A stretch of DNA of 64,000 bases, from contig NC_091247.1 in NCBI RefSeq assembly GCF_042477335.2, positions 11,025,501 through 11,089,500 of the forward strand. The letters run 5' to 3'. The notes beneath the pieces were generated by a model, which was not told where the DNA came from, searched no databases, and saw only the letters and a program-made list of their open reading frames with translations. The DNA comes from Ovis canadensis (Eukaryota > Chordata > Mammalia > Artiodactyla > Bovidae). The translations under genes and the position numbers were made by a program. Below, piece by piece: positions 24,601 to 38,000 of this stretch. Position 1 is the stretch's first letter, and each line of letters opens with the position of its first letter.

Positions 24601-25255
24601 TTACTCAGCGGTGGCTCACCTTGGCCCCTCCCGCCGATCAAGCCCGAGTAAGGCCCCGTTTCCTGCATGAGAGAGATGGAGTGATCGGGAGCCCAGGCAA
24701 GCGCCAGCCTGAGGGGACGGAGGGAGGAAAAGAGGAGAGGCCTCCCGGGGCAGTGAAGGGCCTGCGGGGCTGGAGGTCCGTCCGGCATGCTCTTGGGGCC
24801 GCCGAGCCAGCCAGCCCACCAGGATCCAGGAGCCGCGTGGGGCCGCACTGCTGAGGGAAGGTCCAGGGGCCCGGGACCAGGACAAGGGGGCCCGAGACCA
24901 GGACAAGGGGAGTAGGGAGTTCCTGAAAGGGAACTGAGGATGCCTGCCCGAGGAGAGCCAGATCAGAAGGGAGTTAAGAGACTGACCTGGGGGGTCCGGG
25001 GATGAGAGGAGCGGAGAGGCCGGCCTGAGGGGCCAGAGCCAGGGATGAGTTAAGTAGGAAGGCCGGGCCACAGGGAAGCCCGGGCCGCCGCGCGGGGGAA
25101 GGATATTGCCGCAGGAGCCCGTCCACCTCGCTAGGGTCCGGGCCTGGCTCGCCCGCCGCCGCCGCCGCCTCCTCCTGCTCGTCCACGAATTTGTTCTCAT
25201 CAAATTCATCGATGTCCACCCGACGGAAGCGCGAGGACAGCGTGTTCCGGGCCAT
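18568..25255 (-). CDS. ARPC5L: ARPC5L (actin-related protein 2/3 complex subunit 5-like), complete
   Basis: ARPC5L is the paralogue of p16-Arc (ARPC5), a peripheral Arp2/3 subunit in the complex that nucleates branched actin. Coding exons on the - strand are 25255-25107, 20999-20927, 19960-19784 and 18630-18568. They give 49 codons, a Gln codon split across intron 1, then 24, 59 and 20 codons: 153 residues, the human length. Landmarks are [15 protein letters not shown], an Ala-rich acidic stretch, [40 protein letters not shown] and the end VLTARKTV. The start ATG sits in gccATGg. Intron 1 has AT-AC ends and U12-type signals; introns 2 and 3 are GT-AG. The gene faces GOLGA1 tail-to-tail. Identification is near certain. 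Confidence 0.97.
19784..19960 (-). CDS. ARPC5L: ARPC5L coding exon 3
   Basis: Acceptor ctgtag and donor gtacgt flank 59 codons: [47 protein letters not shown]. This is the helical core of the p16-Arc fold. Compared with the human protein I recall, one Val is Ile in the DRNG segment. Confidence 0.96.
20927..20999 (-). CDS. ARPC5L: ARPC5L coding exon 2
   Basis: It starts directly after the AC end of intron 1. It completes the split Gln codon and encodes [15 protein letters not shown] and VNTKNQAVK (24 codons), then ends at a GT donor (gtaaag). Confidence 0.95.
22755..22905. repeat. MIR-like SINE
   Basis: 'attctgattttaaaggcaatgaatctaaggctcagagaag ... ctgctcaaagtcacaaagct' matches the MIR core and tail. 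It lies within the AT-AC intron of ARPC5L. Confidence 0.55.
23085..23170. repeat. MIR-like SINE fragment
   Basis: 'aaggaggctaccaaggttcagggagg ... ctactcaaagtcacacagct' is MIR-type text, also inside ARPC5L intron 1. Confidence 0.5.
25107..25255 (-). CDS. ARPC5L: ARPC5L coding exon 1
   Basis: It runs from the ATG at 25255 through 49 codons plus CA of a split Gln codon. A GCC-repeat (gccgccgccgcc on the + strand near 25156) encodes the Ala run after Glu-Glu. The exon ends directly at ATATCCTT, a U12-type 5' splice site, so an apparent longer open frame to 24974 is intron. Confidence 0.95.
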
Positions 25256-25470
25256 GGCGGGGACTCAGCGCCCGCTGAACCGGCTATACTCCGGAGCGGA
25301 CCTCCACTCTACTCCGCTCAGAACCGGCTCCGGCTCGGGGGCGGGAAGCGGCAGCCCGGCACCTCCTCCACCTCCTCCGCGCGCAGCCGCTGCCGCCCGC
25401 CCACTTCCGGTTCTCGCCGGAACCGGAAGTGCTGGTAGGAGGGAGGGAGGGATGGGGTGTGTCGCTTCGG
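25256..25470 (-). promoter_or_regulatory. ARPC5L: ARPC5L promoter / CpG-rich 5' region
   Basis: It is very GC- and CpG-rich and has no TATA box at a useful position. It contains two facing ETS-type sites (ACTTCCGG/CCGGAAGT) between 25402 and 25431. This is the usual architecture of a broadly expressed gene. The start site is not defined by sequence alone, but probably lies near the ETS pair. Confidence 0.65.
25402..25431. promoter_or_regulatory. Inverted pair of ETS sites
   Basis: CACTTCCGGTT (25402-25412) and its exact reverse complement AACCGGAAGTG (25421-25431) are separated by 8 bp. Each half is a full ETS/GABP-type core. They lie about 147-176 bp upstream of the ARPC5L start codon. Confidence 0.7.
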
Positions 25471-26279
25471 GAAGCACTGAGAGACGGACGTGGAAGGCTA
25501 ACCTGTGGACCACCGCGGAGCTAGTAATCTTCATGGAATCTCAGTTTCCCCTTCTGAGAAGCGGCGGCCAGTCCTCCGCAGGCCCAGCACCTGGATGCCA
25601 CAGCTGCGCTCTTCGGCTTCCCTCCTGCACCCGGGCAACCCCTGGCGCTGGAAGGGCCCGGGGCCGGCACAGTCGCGGATTCCGGGAGTCATCTCTGCCC
25701 AGACTGAGGGGGCACGGGGCCTCCAGAAGAAGGAGCCCTGCTCTGCTTGTCGAGTGCTGGGCAGGCTTCTGGGAGAAGACAGCTTCGAGCTGAGGCCTGA
25801 GGGATGAGTAGTAGTTCTTATGCCCCGAGAGTGATGTTGAGTGGGAGAGCCTAAGTCTCGAATTTGAAGACTTTAGGACGCCACCGCACGGAGCTCAGAG
25901 GAGGTTGCATCTGACCTTATTGTTGTAGTGACCCTATTGTTAATGGACTGGGAGACTTTCAAGACGTTTAAAATGTATCGAGGGTGCTGACAAGACAGTG
26001 AAGACATTTAGATTTGAGTGCGGCGTCCCGCGTGTGTAGCAGTCTCCTTGACCCGCAGTGTAGAGGGCAGGGATAGGGGGATGACCCTGTGACCACCATC
26101 CTGGCAGGAAGAGGTCCTGGGGACTGAGAAATCTTGACTGGCTGGAAAGGCATATCCTGGAAGGAAAGGAATCCGGAGAATCTGAAGTGGGGGAAGTGAG
26201 GGTGGGGAGAAATAGGGCAGAGTCAAGGACAACTTTGTGGTGTCAAGATTAGGTGCCTGGGCTGTTGCTTGAGGGGCTC

Positions 26280-26492
26280 TTGCTCAGTCGTGTCCGACTC
26301 TTTGCGACGCCATGGACTATGCAGTCTGTGGAATTCTCCAGGCCAGAAGGGATAGGCTCCCACCCACTATCCCAGGGTAGCCTTTCCCTTCTCCAGGGGA
26401 TCTTCCCAACCCAAGGCTCGAACCCAGGTTCCCCGCATTGCCTGGGGCCGAGGTGGAGGGGGGCGGGGTGATTCTTTACCAGCTGAGCCACA
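26280..26492 (-). repeat. Bov-tA SINE
   Basis: 'ttgctcagtcgtgtccgactctttgcgac ... ccttctccaggggatcttcccaaccc ... gattctttaccagctgagccaca' is antisense Bov-tA. It carries an internal G-rich insertion near 26450-26470. Confidence 0.85.
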
Positions 26493-26493
26493 A

Positions 26494-26685
26494 AGTGAAA
26501 GTGAAAGTCGCTCAGTTGTGTCCAGCTCTGCAACCCCATGGACTGTACAGTCCACGGAATTCTCCAGGCCAGAATACTGGAGTGGGTAGCTTATCCCTTC
26601 TCCAGGAGATCTTAACCCAGGGATAGAACCGGGGGTTTCCTGCATTACAGGCGGATTCTTTACCAATTGAGCTATGAGGGAAGTC
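26494..26685 (-). repeat. Bov-tA SINE
   Basis: A second antisense Bov-tA lies directly next to the first, starting agtgaaagtgaaagtcgctcag and ending taccaattgagctatgagggaagtc. Confidence 0.85.
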
Positions 26686-27382
26686 ACAATAGCCTTAGCC
26701 TGAGACTACATTGGGTCTTTGTTTTCATATAATGGTATTCCTTTTCATAAAGACCAGTAGTTAATGAAATGTGCCTGGGTTTTCATTTTTTCAAATATTT
26801 CTCATTGAACTCTCTACAGATCAAAAAATATTGCCCAGCTAAGGTGCTACCTAATATTGGGTGCTAAAGATAGATTCCTACAGGGAAACAGGTGCTGAAT
26901 AAAAGTCTCAAGGGTCTTGGGAGACCTGCCTATCAGCTCCATACCTTGGAAGAAATCTGTGACCAAGGCAGGCAACAAGCTAACAGAAATTCATATCCCC
27001 AGAACATTCTGATCAGAAGGAGTTTCAAACCAGAAATGCTCATTTTACAAGTAAGGAAATAGCTCCCAAGTAAACTAGTAAATAATATCACTGTTTATGA
27101 CCGTCGATCTGCCTTCCAGTCAGTGAGGCAGAAATTTAAAAATCCACACTATGTCAGGGATGACTGCATTTTGAGGAGGGGGAAAAAAAAACAAAAACAT
27201 GCAGTTTCTGAGAGCACCTTGGATAAAGTGGTTAAGAGAAGTGTCCCTGAGGAGGTGATGCTGAAGTGGATCTGAAGGAAGTGAGGGATGGAGCCAAGCA
27301 AAGGCTCAAACACAGAGCAGGCTTGGTGTGTTCCAGAAAAAGCAAGGCCATACTGGAGCAGAAGAGTAAAAAGAAACAAGAT

Positions 27383-27580
27383 GGGGCTTCCCTTGTGGCT
27401 CAAATGGTAAAGAATCCACCCGCAATGTGGGAGACCTGGGTTCTATCCCTGGGTTGGGAAGATCCCCTGGAGAAGGGAAAGGCTACCCACTCCAGTATTC
27501 TGGCTTGGAGAATTCCATGGACTGTATAGTCCATGGGATTGCAAAGAGTCAGACAGGACTGAGCAACTTTCACTTCACTT
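27383..27580 (+). repeat. Bov-tA SINE
   Basis: Sense Bov-tA: gggcttcccttgtggctcaaatggtaaag through cagacaggactgagcaacttt. Nearly full length. Confidence 0.88.
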
Positions 27581-27910
27581 TATGAAATGCAAAGAAATCT
27601 TAACCTAGGAGAAGAAACAACACAACGTGGAAGAGGGAAGAGGGAGTGGCGGGTGCTGTGGGACTTTGAAGGTGAGAAAAGGATGTGGTCTTAACTCAGG
27701 ACAGCCCTGGAAATTCTGGGCAGAGAAGAGACATGATCTAACTTCAGTTTGAAAAAGGTCCTTTTGGCAGCTCTACTGAGAATGGAAACCAGAGCAAACT
27801 GAGGTGATTTATGAGGTGACAATAATGGTCCAGGAGACAGGCAACGGTGGCTCAATGTCTATCAGGTGCCAATAACAGTGGTAGGAAGAGGCTGGGTATT
27901 TTGAAGATGT

Positions 27911-28109
27911 GCTGTGCTTAGTTGCTCAGTCGTGTCCAACTCTGTGACCCCATGGACTGTAGCCTGCCAGGCTCCTCTGTCCATGGCGATTCTCCAGGCA
28001 AGAATACTGGAGTGGGTTGCCATGCCCTCCTCCAGGGGATCGTCCCAACTCAGGAATTGAACCAAGGTCTCCCGCATTGCAGGCAGATTCTTTACCGTCT
28101 GAGCCACTG
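27911..28109 (-). repeat. Bov-tA SINE
   Basis: Antisense Bov-tA: ttgctcagtcgtgtccaactctgtgacc through ttctttaccgtctgagccac. Confidence 0.88.
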
Positions 28110-28190
28110 ACAGAAGCTATAAAATTTGGGGGTGGGTTGAATGTGGCATGTAAGAGAAACAGGGCAGTCATAGAAGGGGCAAGAGAGTAT

Positions 28191-28314
28191 GAGATGGTTG
28201 GGTGGTATCATTGACTCAGTGAACATGAGTTTGAGCAACTCTGGGAGATAGTGAAGGACAGACATAGTCCATGGAGTCGAAAAGAGTTGGATACAACTGA
28301 GCGATTGAACAAGA
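28191..28314 (+). repeat. BovB 3' end fragment
   Basis: 'gagatggttgggtggtatcattgactcagtg' through 'gagttggatacaactgagcgattgaac' is the BovB (RTE LINE) 3' tail, from which the Bov-tA tail derives. Confidence 0.8.
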
Positions 28315-29009
28315 ACAATAGATAAAGTTCAGAAAAGCTGTACACAATTATTAACTTTAATAGAACTATAAGCATTTGGAAACTATGATAGCCAAGTCCC
28401 TGTGCCCCATTCAACCTCCATTTATGACTAATCCATGCCAAGAATGCCCTCTGCTTTCTCTTCCCCACTTCCCTCCATTTCCTAGAAGCCTGCCTCACTG
28501 TGATCTGAGACAAAGCTCACTTCAATTCATCCAACAAGTATCCATGTGCTGGGTCTGGAGGCGAGAAAAACCAAACTAGTTGTCAGCTATGGTTCTGCTT
28601 GGGGAACTTCCAGGTTGAATGTGGAGGCAGATGTATAAATTTCATTCTAATTCAATATATTTGGGGTTAGAGAGAGGTTTGATTGCACAGAGATCAACAA
28701 GGGGAGGTTTTGTCCCAATTTACTCCAATGCTAAAGATTCATTAACAGAAACCCATAAGAGGCTGAGAGAAGGCTTCCTGGAGGTGACATCTGACAGCAA
28801 CAAGGGGGCAACCTGGCTTTAAATAGAGCTCTAAGGCGTGGGTGTGCCTTTGTTAGTGGCAGTGGAGTGACACTAGGGCACTGATTCATGCTTGCTGCTG
28901 GGGGCAAAAAATGCAACTGTTCAGTCAGAAAACCTGAGCACTTTGCCTTGTGAAGTCCCCCCTTTAACTTTCAGGGCCAATTTATGTGTTCATTTCAACT
29001 GGGAACATT

Positions 29010-29180
29010 AATATCAATGATACTGAGCAGTTATGCATCAGGTCATGTGCAAAGAGTTTTACATGTTATCTTCCTGATCTTCCTAAACACTACATTTCAC
29101 AGGTGAGAAAACTGAGACTCAGGGGAAGGGATTTGCTGAGAGTCAGCTAGCACTAAGCAACAGAGTAAGAATTTGAAACC
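29010..29180. repeat. MIR-like SINE
   Basis: 'acatgttatcttcctgatcttcc ... aggtgagaaaactgagactcagggg ... gagagtcagctagc' is MIR text, upstream of the BovB. Confidence 0.55.
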
Positions 29181-29540
29181 GGATCAGGTTCACTAACAAA
29201 AGGCCATGAATGCCTTTCCCCCTAAATAACACATGCTGTCATTATAGCTGTCTACCCCACCACTCCCCACCCACCATAGCCTTTAAATTCCTCCAAGGCA
29301 GAGGCCATGTTAATTCACCTTCTAAAACCCTCAACCTTCACCCCCTGGACCCCTCCAGAACAGTGGCACCCAGCTCGGAGTAGCCCAGACTGGGCAGCCT
29401 GCAAAAGTACCGAATGAGTGAACGAACCAACGAGTGGATGAACTCCAGTCTTATTGGTCAAATAGGTTGCCTCTCACCCCAGGGTGAAATTTCCCCACTG
29501 CCCTGCAGGAAACAGACCAAATCTCAGTAATTTTCCAGGA

Positions 29541-30330
29541 GAAACATCAACAACCTCAGATATGAAGATGATACCACTCTAATGGCAGAAAGTGAAGAGG
29601 AGCTAAAGAGCCTTTATGATGGCAGTGAAAGAGGACAGTGAAAAAGCTTGCTTAAAATTCAACAATCAAAAAACAAAGATCATGTCATCCAGTACCATCA
29701 CTTCATGGCAAATAGATGGGGAAAAAGTAGAAGCAGTGACAGAATTTTATTTTCTTGGGCTCCAAAATCACTGCGGATGGTGAGTGCAGTTATGAAATTA
29801 AAAGATGCTTGCTCCTTGCAAGGAAAGCCAAGACAAACCTAGACAGCATATTAAAAAGCAGAGCACACACTTTGCCAACAAAGGTCCATATAGTCAAAGC
29901 TGTGGTTTTTCCAGTAGTCATGTATGGATGTAAGAGTTGGACCATAAAGACGGCTGAACACCGAAGAATTGATGCTTTTGAATTGTGCTAGAGAAGATGG
30001 TTGAGAGTCCCTTGGACAGCAAGAAGATCAAACCAGTCAATCCTAAAGGAAATCAACACTTAATATCCATTGAAAGGACTGATGCTGAAGCTGAAGCTAC
30101 AATATTTGTCCACCTGATGCCAAGAGCCGACTCACTGGAAAAGGCCCTAATGCTGGGAAAGGTTGAGTAGGAGAAGGGGATGATAGAGGATGAGATGGTT
30201 GGATAGCATCACCGACTCAGTGAACATGAGTGAGCAAACTCGGGGGATAGGGAAGCACAGGAAAGAGTGCCGTAACTGCACTTCATGGGGTCGCAAAGAG
30301 TCTGATAGGATTTTGCGACTGAACTACAAC
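29541..30330 (+). repeat. BovB LINE, 5'-truncated 3' fragment
   Basis: It starts just before the RTE reverse-transcriptase region (acctcagatatgaagatgat, a YADD-type site mutated to Y-E-D-D) and runs to the tail 'gactgaactacaac'. Frames are broken by stops and indels. It ends about 273 bp before the likely RPL35 start site. Confidence 0.88.
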
Positions 30331-30594
30331 AAAGTAATTTTCAGCGCGCAGGAGAGACAGGCTCATTGGAGGGCGCGACTCCGGCTCCTCGGGGCGGGGA
30401 CTCGGCTCCCCAGGGCGGGACTCGGCTCCTCAGGGCTGTGCGGGGGCTGAGTGGGCGGTACCAAAGCGCTCCAGACGGCGGGGGGTGGGGAGGCTGGGCC
30501 CGCGCGGGATGGTAGGGGCGGAGCCAGGGCTCCCCAGCCGCCGCTCTATTGACCACGCCCGCCGCCACCCGGCAGTAGTTGCGGAGGTCAGCCC

Positions 30595-30645
30595 CGCCCC
30601 TTCCTCTTTCCCGCCAAGAAGGCAGCGGAGGCAGACTCTACAGCC

Positions 30646-30648
<3 letters not shown>
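30595..30648 (+). promoter_or_regulatory. RPL35: RPL35 start region with TOP-like pyrimidine tract
   Basis: A polypyrimidine run (cccccttcctctttccc type, about 30595-30612) lies some 40 nt before the ATG in a GC-rich setting. Ribosomal protein mRNAs normally begin with such a 5' TOP tract, which couples translation to mTOR signalling. A C near 30603-30606 is the likely first base (inference). Confidence 0.7.
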
Positions 30649-34731
<4,083 letters not shown>

Positions 34732-34744
34732 GCATCCAGCTGTC

Positions 34745-34750
34745 AATAAA
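34745..34750 (+). terminator. RPL35: RPL35 poly(A) signal AATAAA
   Basis: A canonical AATAAA lies 13 nt after the stop codon, followed by a GT-rich stretch (gcgttgctttgtgttt). It gives a very short 3' UTR, typical of ribosomal protein genes. Confidence 0.9.
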
Positions 34751-34759
34751 ACAGACCAC

Positions 34760-35006
34760 TGGCTGGCGTTGCTTTGTGTTTATAGGGGCTTCAGTTGTTG
34801 GGGAAGTGGCTGTGGTTACCAGGTGCCCGATGGATTCCAGGAGGCTTGCTGCCCTGGCCATAGGGATCTGTTGGGTGCTCTATTATGGTTACTTTGGGCC
34901 TGTGCCCCTGGGCATGGAGAGGCAGGGGTAGAAGGTGTGAGGGCTGTAGATGGTGATGTTCTGTTTGAGCAAGTCAAGGTGATCTGTGGTGGACTTGACA
35001 TTTTGT
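34760..35006 (-). other. WDR38: Probable WDR38 3' UTR, converging on RPL35
   Basis: Between the WDR38 stop and the RPL35 3' end I find no AATAAA or ATTAAA on this strand. The only hexamer-like site is TATAAA at 34784-34779. The WDR38 transcript therefore probably ends close to, or overlaps, the RPL35 3' end. Confidence 0.4.
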
Positions 35007-35081
35007 CTAATCAACAGCTCCAGACACTAAGAGTTTCCCGTCTGGCATAAAGGCACAGGCATGGGCCACTTTCAGAACCCC
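35007..35081 (-). CDS. WDR38: WDR38 terminal exon 9 with early TAG
   Basis: Acceptor ttggcag is followed by [15 protein letters not shown] and KLLVSGAVD, then TAG at 35009-35007. Human continues with Gln and about 17 more residues. Ten codons further on the same frame meets TGA (34976-34974), so the lost tail is also eroded. Confidence 0.85.
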   Translation of the reverse strand, partial: GVLKVAHACAFMPDGKLLVSGAVD

Positions 35082-38000
35082 CTGCCAAAAGCATAATGTT
35101 GGGCTCTGGGGGTGCAGGCCTCCCCAGCAGACCTTCCACTGCACCCTTGTTTGCTTCGGCCATGGACCTTACCTTCAGAGTCTCGGTGCACTTTCCTGTG
35201 TTGCAGTCCCAGACTTTGACCTGGAAATAAAAAGGTGAAGGGTAGGGAAGTCTTACAGGCTGGTGTCTTTGACAAAATTTTGTTGTCCGTGAGGTGTGTT
35301 TAACAAGGGCTGCGTAATACACAGACATTCAGTGCAGTATTTTCTTTGCCCTGAAGTTGAGTCCGAAATGTCAGCAGTACTAATATTTGGGCCAGTGCAG
35401 ACATGAGTGCCAGGCATTAGGTACAGAAGTGGTTGGTATCTGGGTTCTACCCCTGGTAGCCTACTGAGGGCAGATAGGGAAGTGGACATTTCTGGACCTG
35501 CTCAGGGCTCTGGGAGGGTGTGGGGTAGGGGTTGGCAGGAAGGCAGGCCTGGAGGGGTTACCATGTGGGAGTAGCCAGCGCTGGCCAGCTGCTGCCCATC
35601 GGGGGAGAAAGCTATGCTCTTCACCCAGGTGATGTGGCCCTTGAGCTGGATGAGCAGGCTTCTGGTTGAGGGCTTCCAGATGTGAATGGTCTTGTCCCAG
35701 GAGCCAGATGCCTGGACAGCAGACAGCTCTAAGCATACAGGTTTGGGGACTGCATCCTCTGCCCCCTAAGTGGCCCATGACCCTCAGAGTTGCAGTTGGC
35801 AGCCACCCTGGAACTCAGGCAGCCCAGCTCACCAGTAGGCCAGATGGTGAGTAGCACAGGCAGCTGATGTTGCCTCTGTGACCCTCCAGCTCCTGGTGGA
35901 AGATCCCAGGGGTCCTTGCCCGGAGGTCCCACATGCGGATGGTAGAATCCCAGGAGCCAGTGGCCTGCAGACAGCTGCCCTGAGTGTGGAGCCTGCTTCC
36001 TCAGCTGGCCACGCCCACAGGAAGCAGGCACCATCTCACCTGCAGAATCCCCATTTTAGGGAGGGGACAGGCTCAGAAAAGCTAAGTCAAGTTGTGGGAT
36101 TTTAACCACTCTGGCCCAAGTCGGGAAATGGGGCTGGGCTCCCGGTTGCCTCATCTTGTTGGGGCCGGGGCAGAGATGGCTCACCAGGCAGTCTGAGCTG
36201 GGTGCGAAGTCACTGCTCTGGACAGAATCTCGGTGTCCCACAAAGTGACGCAGCACCTGGCCTGACTGGAGAAGAGAGCCCTGAGCTTCCAAGAGCTCCA
36301 CCTTGGATGGGTCAGACCCTGTGCAGGCCTGCCTGGGTAGTGTCATGCCGTATAGGGGTTGGAGGGGCTTCCAAGGCCTTGACAGAAGAGAGGGGACTTC
36401 ATGGCAGAGGAGGTACAAGGGTGGTTGGGAGGGCATCTGGGGAGGTGGCTGCAGCTAGGTGCAAGGGAGTGGAACACCAGGTGTGCACATGGACAGTGGT
36501 GAAGATGGAACCACCTTTCCCAATTGGGAAAGGGTGACCAGTGTGAAGGGCCTCGGGATCCCAGGCCTCACTGGCTGCCCCTCCACATACCTGCACCTCC
36601 CAAAGCATCACCCTCTTGTCCCAGCCACCGGAGGCCAGCTGCTTTGAGTCATGGCTGAAGCTGACGGTCTCCACACTCCGCTGGTGACCTGTAGACACCC
36701 GCCAAGTGTCAAGGAGAGTCGAGGTGGCACAGGACACAGCAAGGTCTGAAAGGGAACCCAGGCCTGGCTGCTTGGCTCCCAGTCTCCCCCCAGCCCACTT
36801 ACCCTTTAGGACCTGCAGACACTTGGCATCTGCGGCATCCCACAGGCGGACAGTGCGGTCACAGGAGGTGCTGGCAAAGAGGCGGCCATCAGGGGAGAAG
36901 CGGCAGAACCTCACGGGGCCTGGGGCGGGGAGACATGGTCAAGGAATAGGGTACTACCCTCCACCTCCAGCCCTTGCAGTCTAAACCCCTGCTGATTTCT
37001 TCAGTTTCACTGCCTGCCTCCCTTCACCCTTCTAACCCTTATCCTCCAACCAGCTGAAAAATTCCTGGGCTTCCGTGCCTTTGGCCTGAAATGGCCAACT
37101 TGGTTTGCCCATCTGGAAGAACAAATAAAAGCACCTCCCAGAAACTCCTTTCAGTCCAACCTAGGTTCTACATTATCCTCTTTGAGCTCCCCAGCCCCTG
37201 GACTTTGCCTAGTATAACATGAACCAATTTGCCCTATAACTATCAGATTTTCCTTGTCTTTATAATTTACTGAGTTATTGGGAGCCAGGCACTTTACATG
37301 AATCTCATTCTATAGGATAGTGACTATTATCCCCATTCTAAAGAAATAAGAGGCACAGAGAAAGAGACAAGACGACTTCGATCATAGTCAAAAAAGTGGG
37401 TAAACGAATATAAGGGACGTTACGCCAAGTGAAGTAAGTCAGCAAAAGAAATATTGTTATGATTCCACTTACACCAGGTACTTAGTTAAACTGGAGACAG
37501 AAGCCAGGACAGCGGTTGCCAGGGGCTGAGGAAGGGAGAAATGAGTTCGAGGGGTACAGAGTTGTGGAGACCAGTTGCACAAGAAAGTGAACATAATGCT
37601 ACTGAGCTGTACACTTAAAAATGGTTGAAACAGTGGCTGACTTTATTTTCTGGGCTCCAAAATCACTGCAGAAAGTGACTGCAGCCATGAACTTAAAAGA
37701 CGCTTACTCCTTGGAAGGAAAGTTATGCCCAACCTAGACAGCATATTAAAAAGCAGAGACATTACTTTGCCAACAAAGGTCCGTCTAGTCAAGGCTATGG
37801 TTTTTCCAGTGGTCCTGTGTGGATGTGAGAGTTGGACTATAAAGAAAGCTGAACAAAAAATTGATGCTTTTGAACTGTGGTGTTGGAGAAGACTTGAGAG
37901 TCCCTTGGACTGCAAGGAGATCCAACCAGTCCATCCTAAAGGAGATCAGTCCTGGGTATTCATTGGAAGGACTGATGTTGAAGCTGAAACCCCAATACTT

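Larger units (their letters stand above)
21000..25106 (-). other. ARPC5L: ARPC5L intron 1: U12-type AT-AC intron (4107 nt)
   Basis: The transcribed strand begins ATATCCTT (25106-25099). It has TCCTTAAC, the U12 branch-site consensus, at 21018-21011, and ends ...GTGCAC at 21000. Only the AC boundary joins CA|A GGG GAC ATG in frame (Gln-Gly-Asp-Met, the human residues). The AG two bases downstream would shift the frame. The branch A lies about 13 nt from the exon, as expected for U12 introns. Inside are mostly unique sequence and MIR-like pieces at 22755-22905 and 23085-23170. Confidence 0.95.
25432..30595. other. ARPC5L-RPL35 head-to-head intergenic region
   Basis: The two starts are divergent but about 5 kb apart, so this is not a compact bidirectional promoter. 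It holds Bov-tA elements (26280-26492, 26494-26685, 27383-27580, 27911-28109), a BovB tail (28191-28314), a MIR-like stretch (29010-29180) and a BovB fragment (29541-30330). The rest appears unique. I see no exon. Confidence 0.7.

Noticed and set aside
24616-25209. 197-codon open frame overlapping ARPC5L exon 1
   Set aside because: Wrong frame relative to ARPC5L, CpG-island composition and Arg/Pro-rich. Shadow of the real exon.
25191-25793. 200-codon open frame on the + strand over the ARPC5L promoter
   Set aside because: Antisense to exon 1 and its 5' region; GC-driven and without a recognisable domain.
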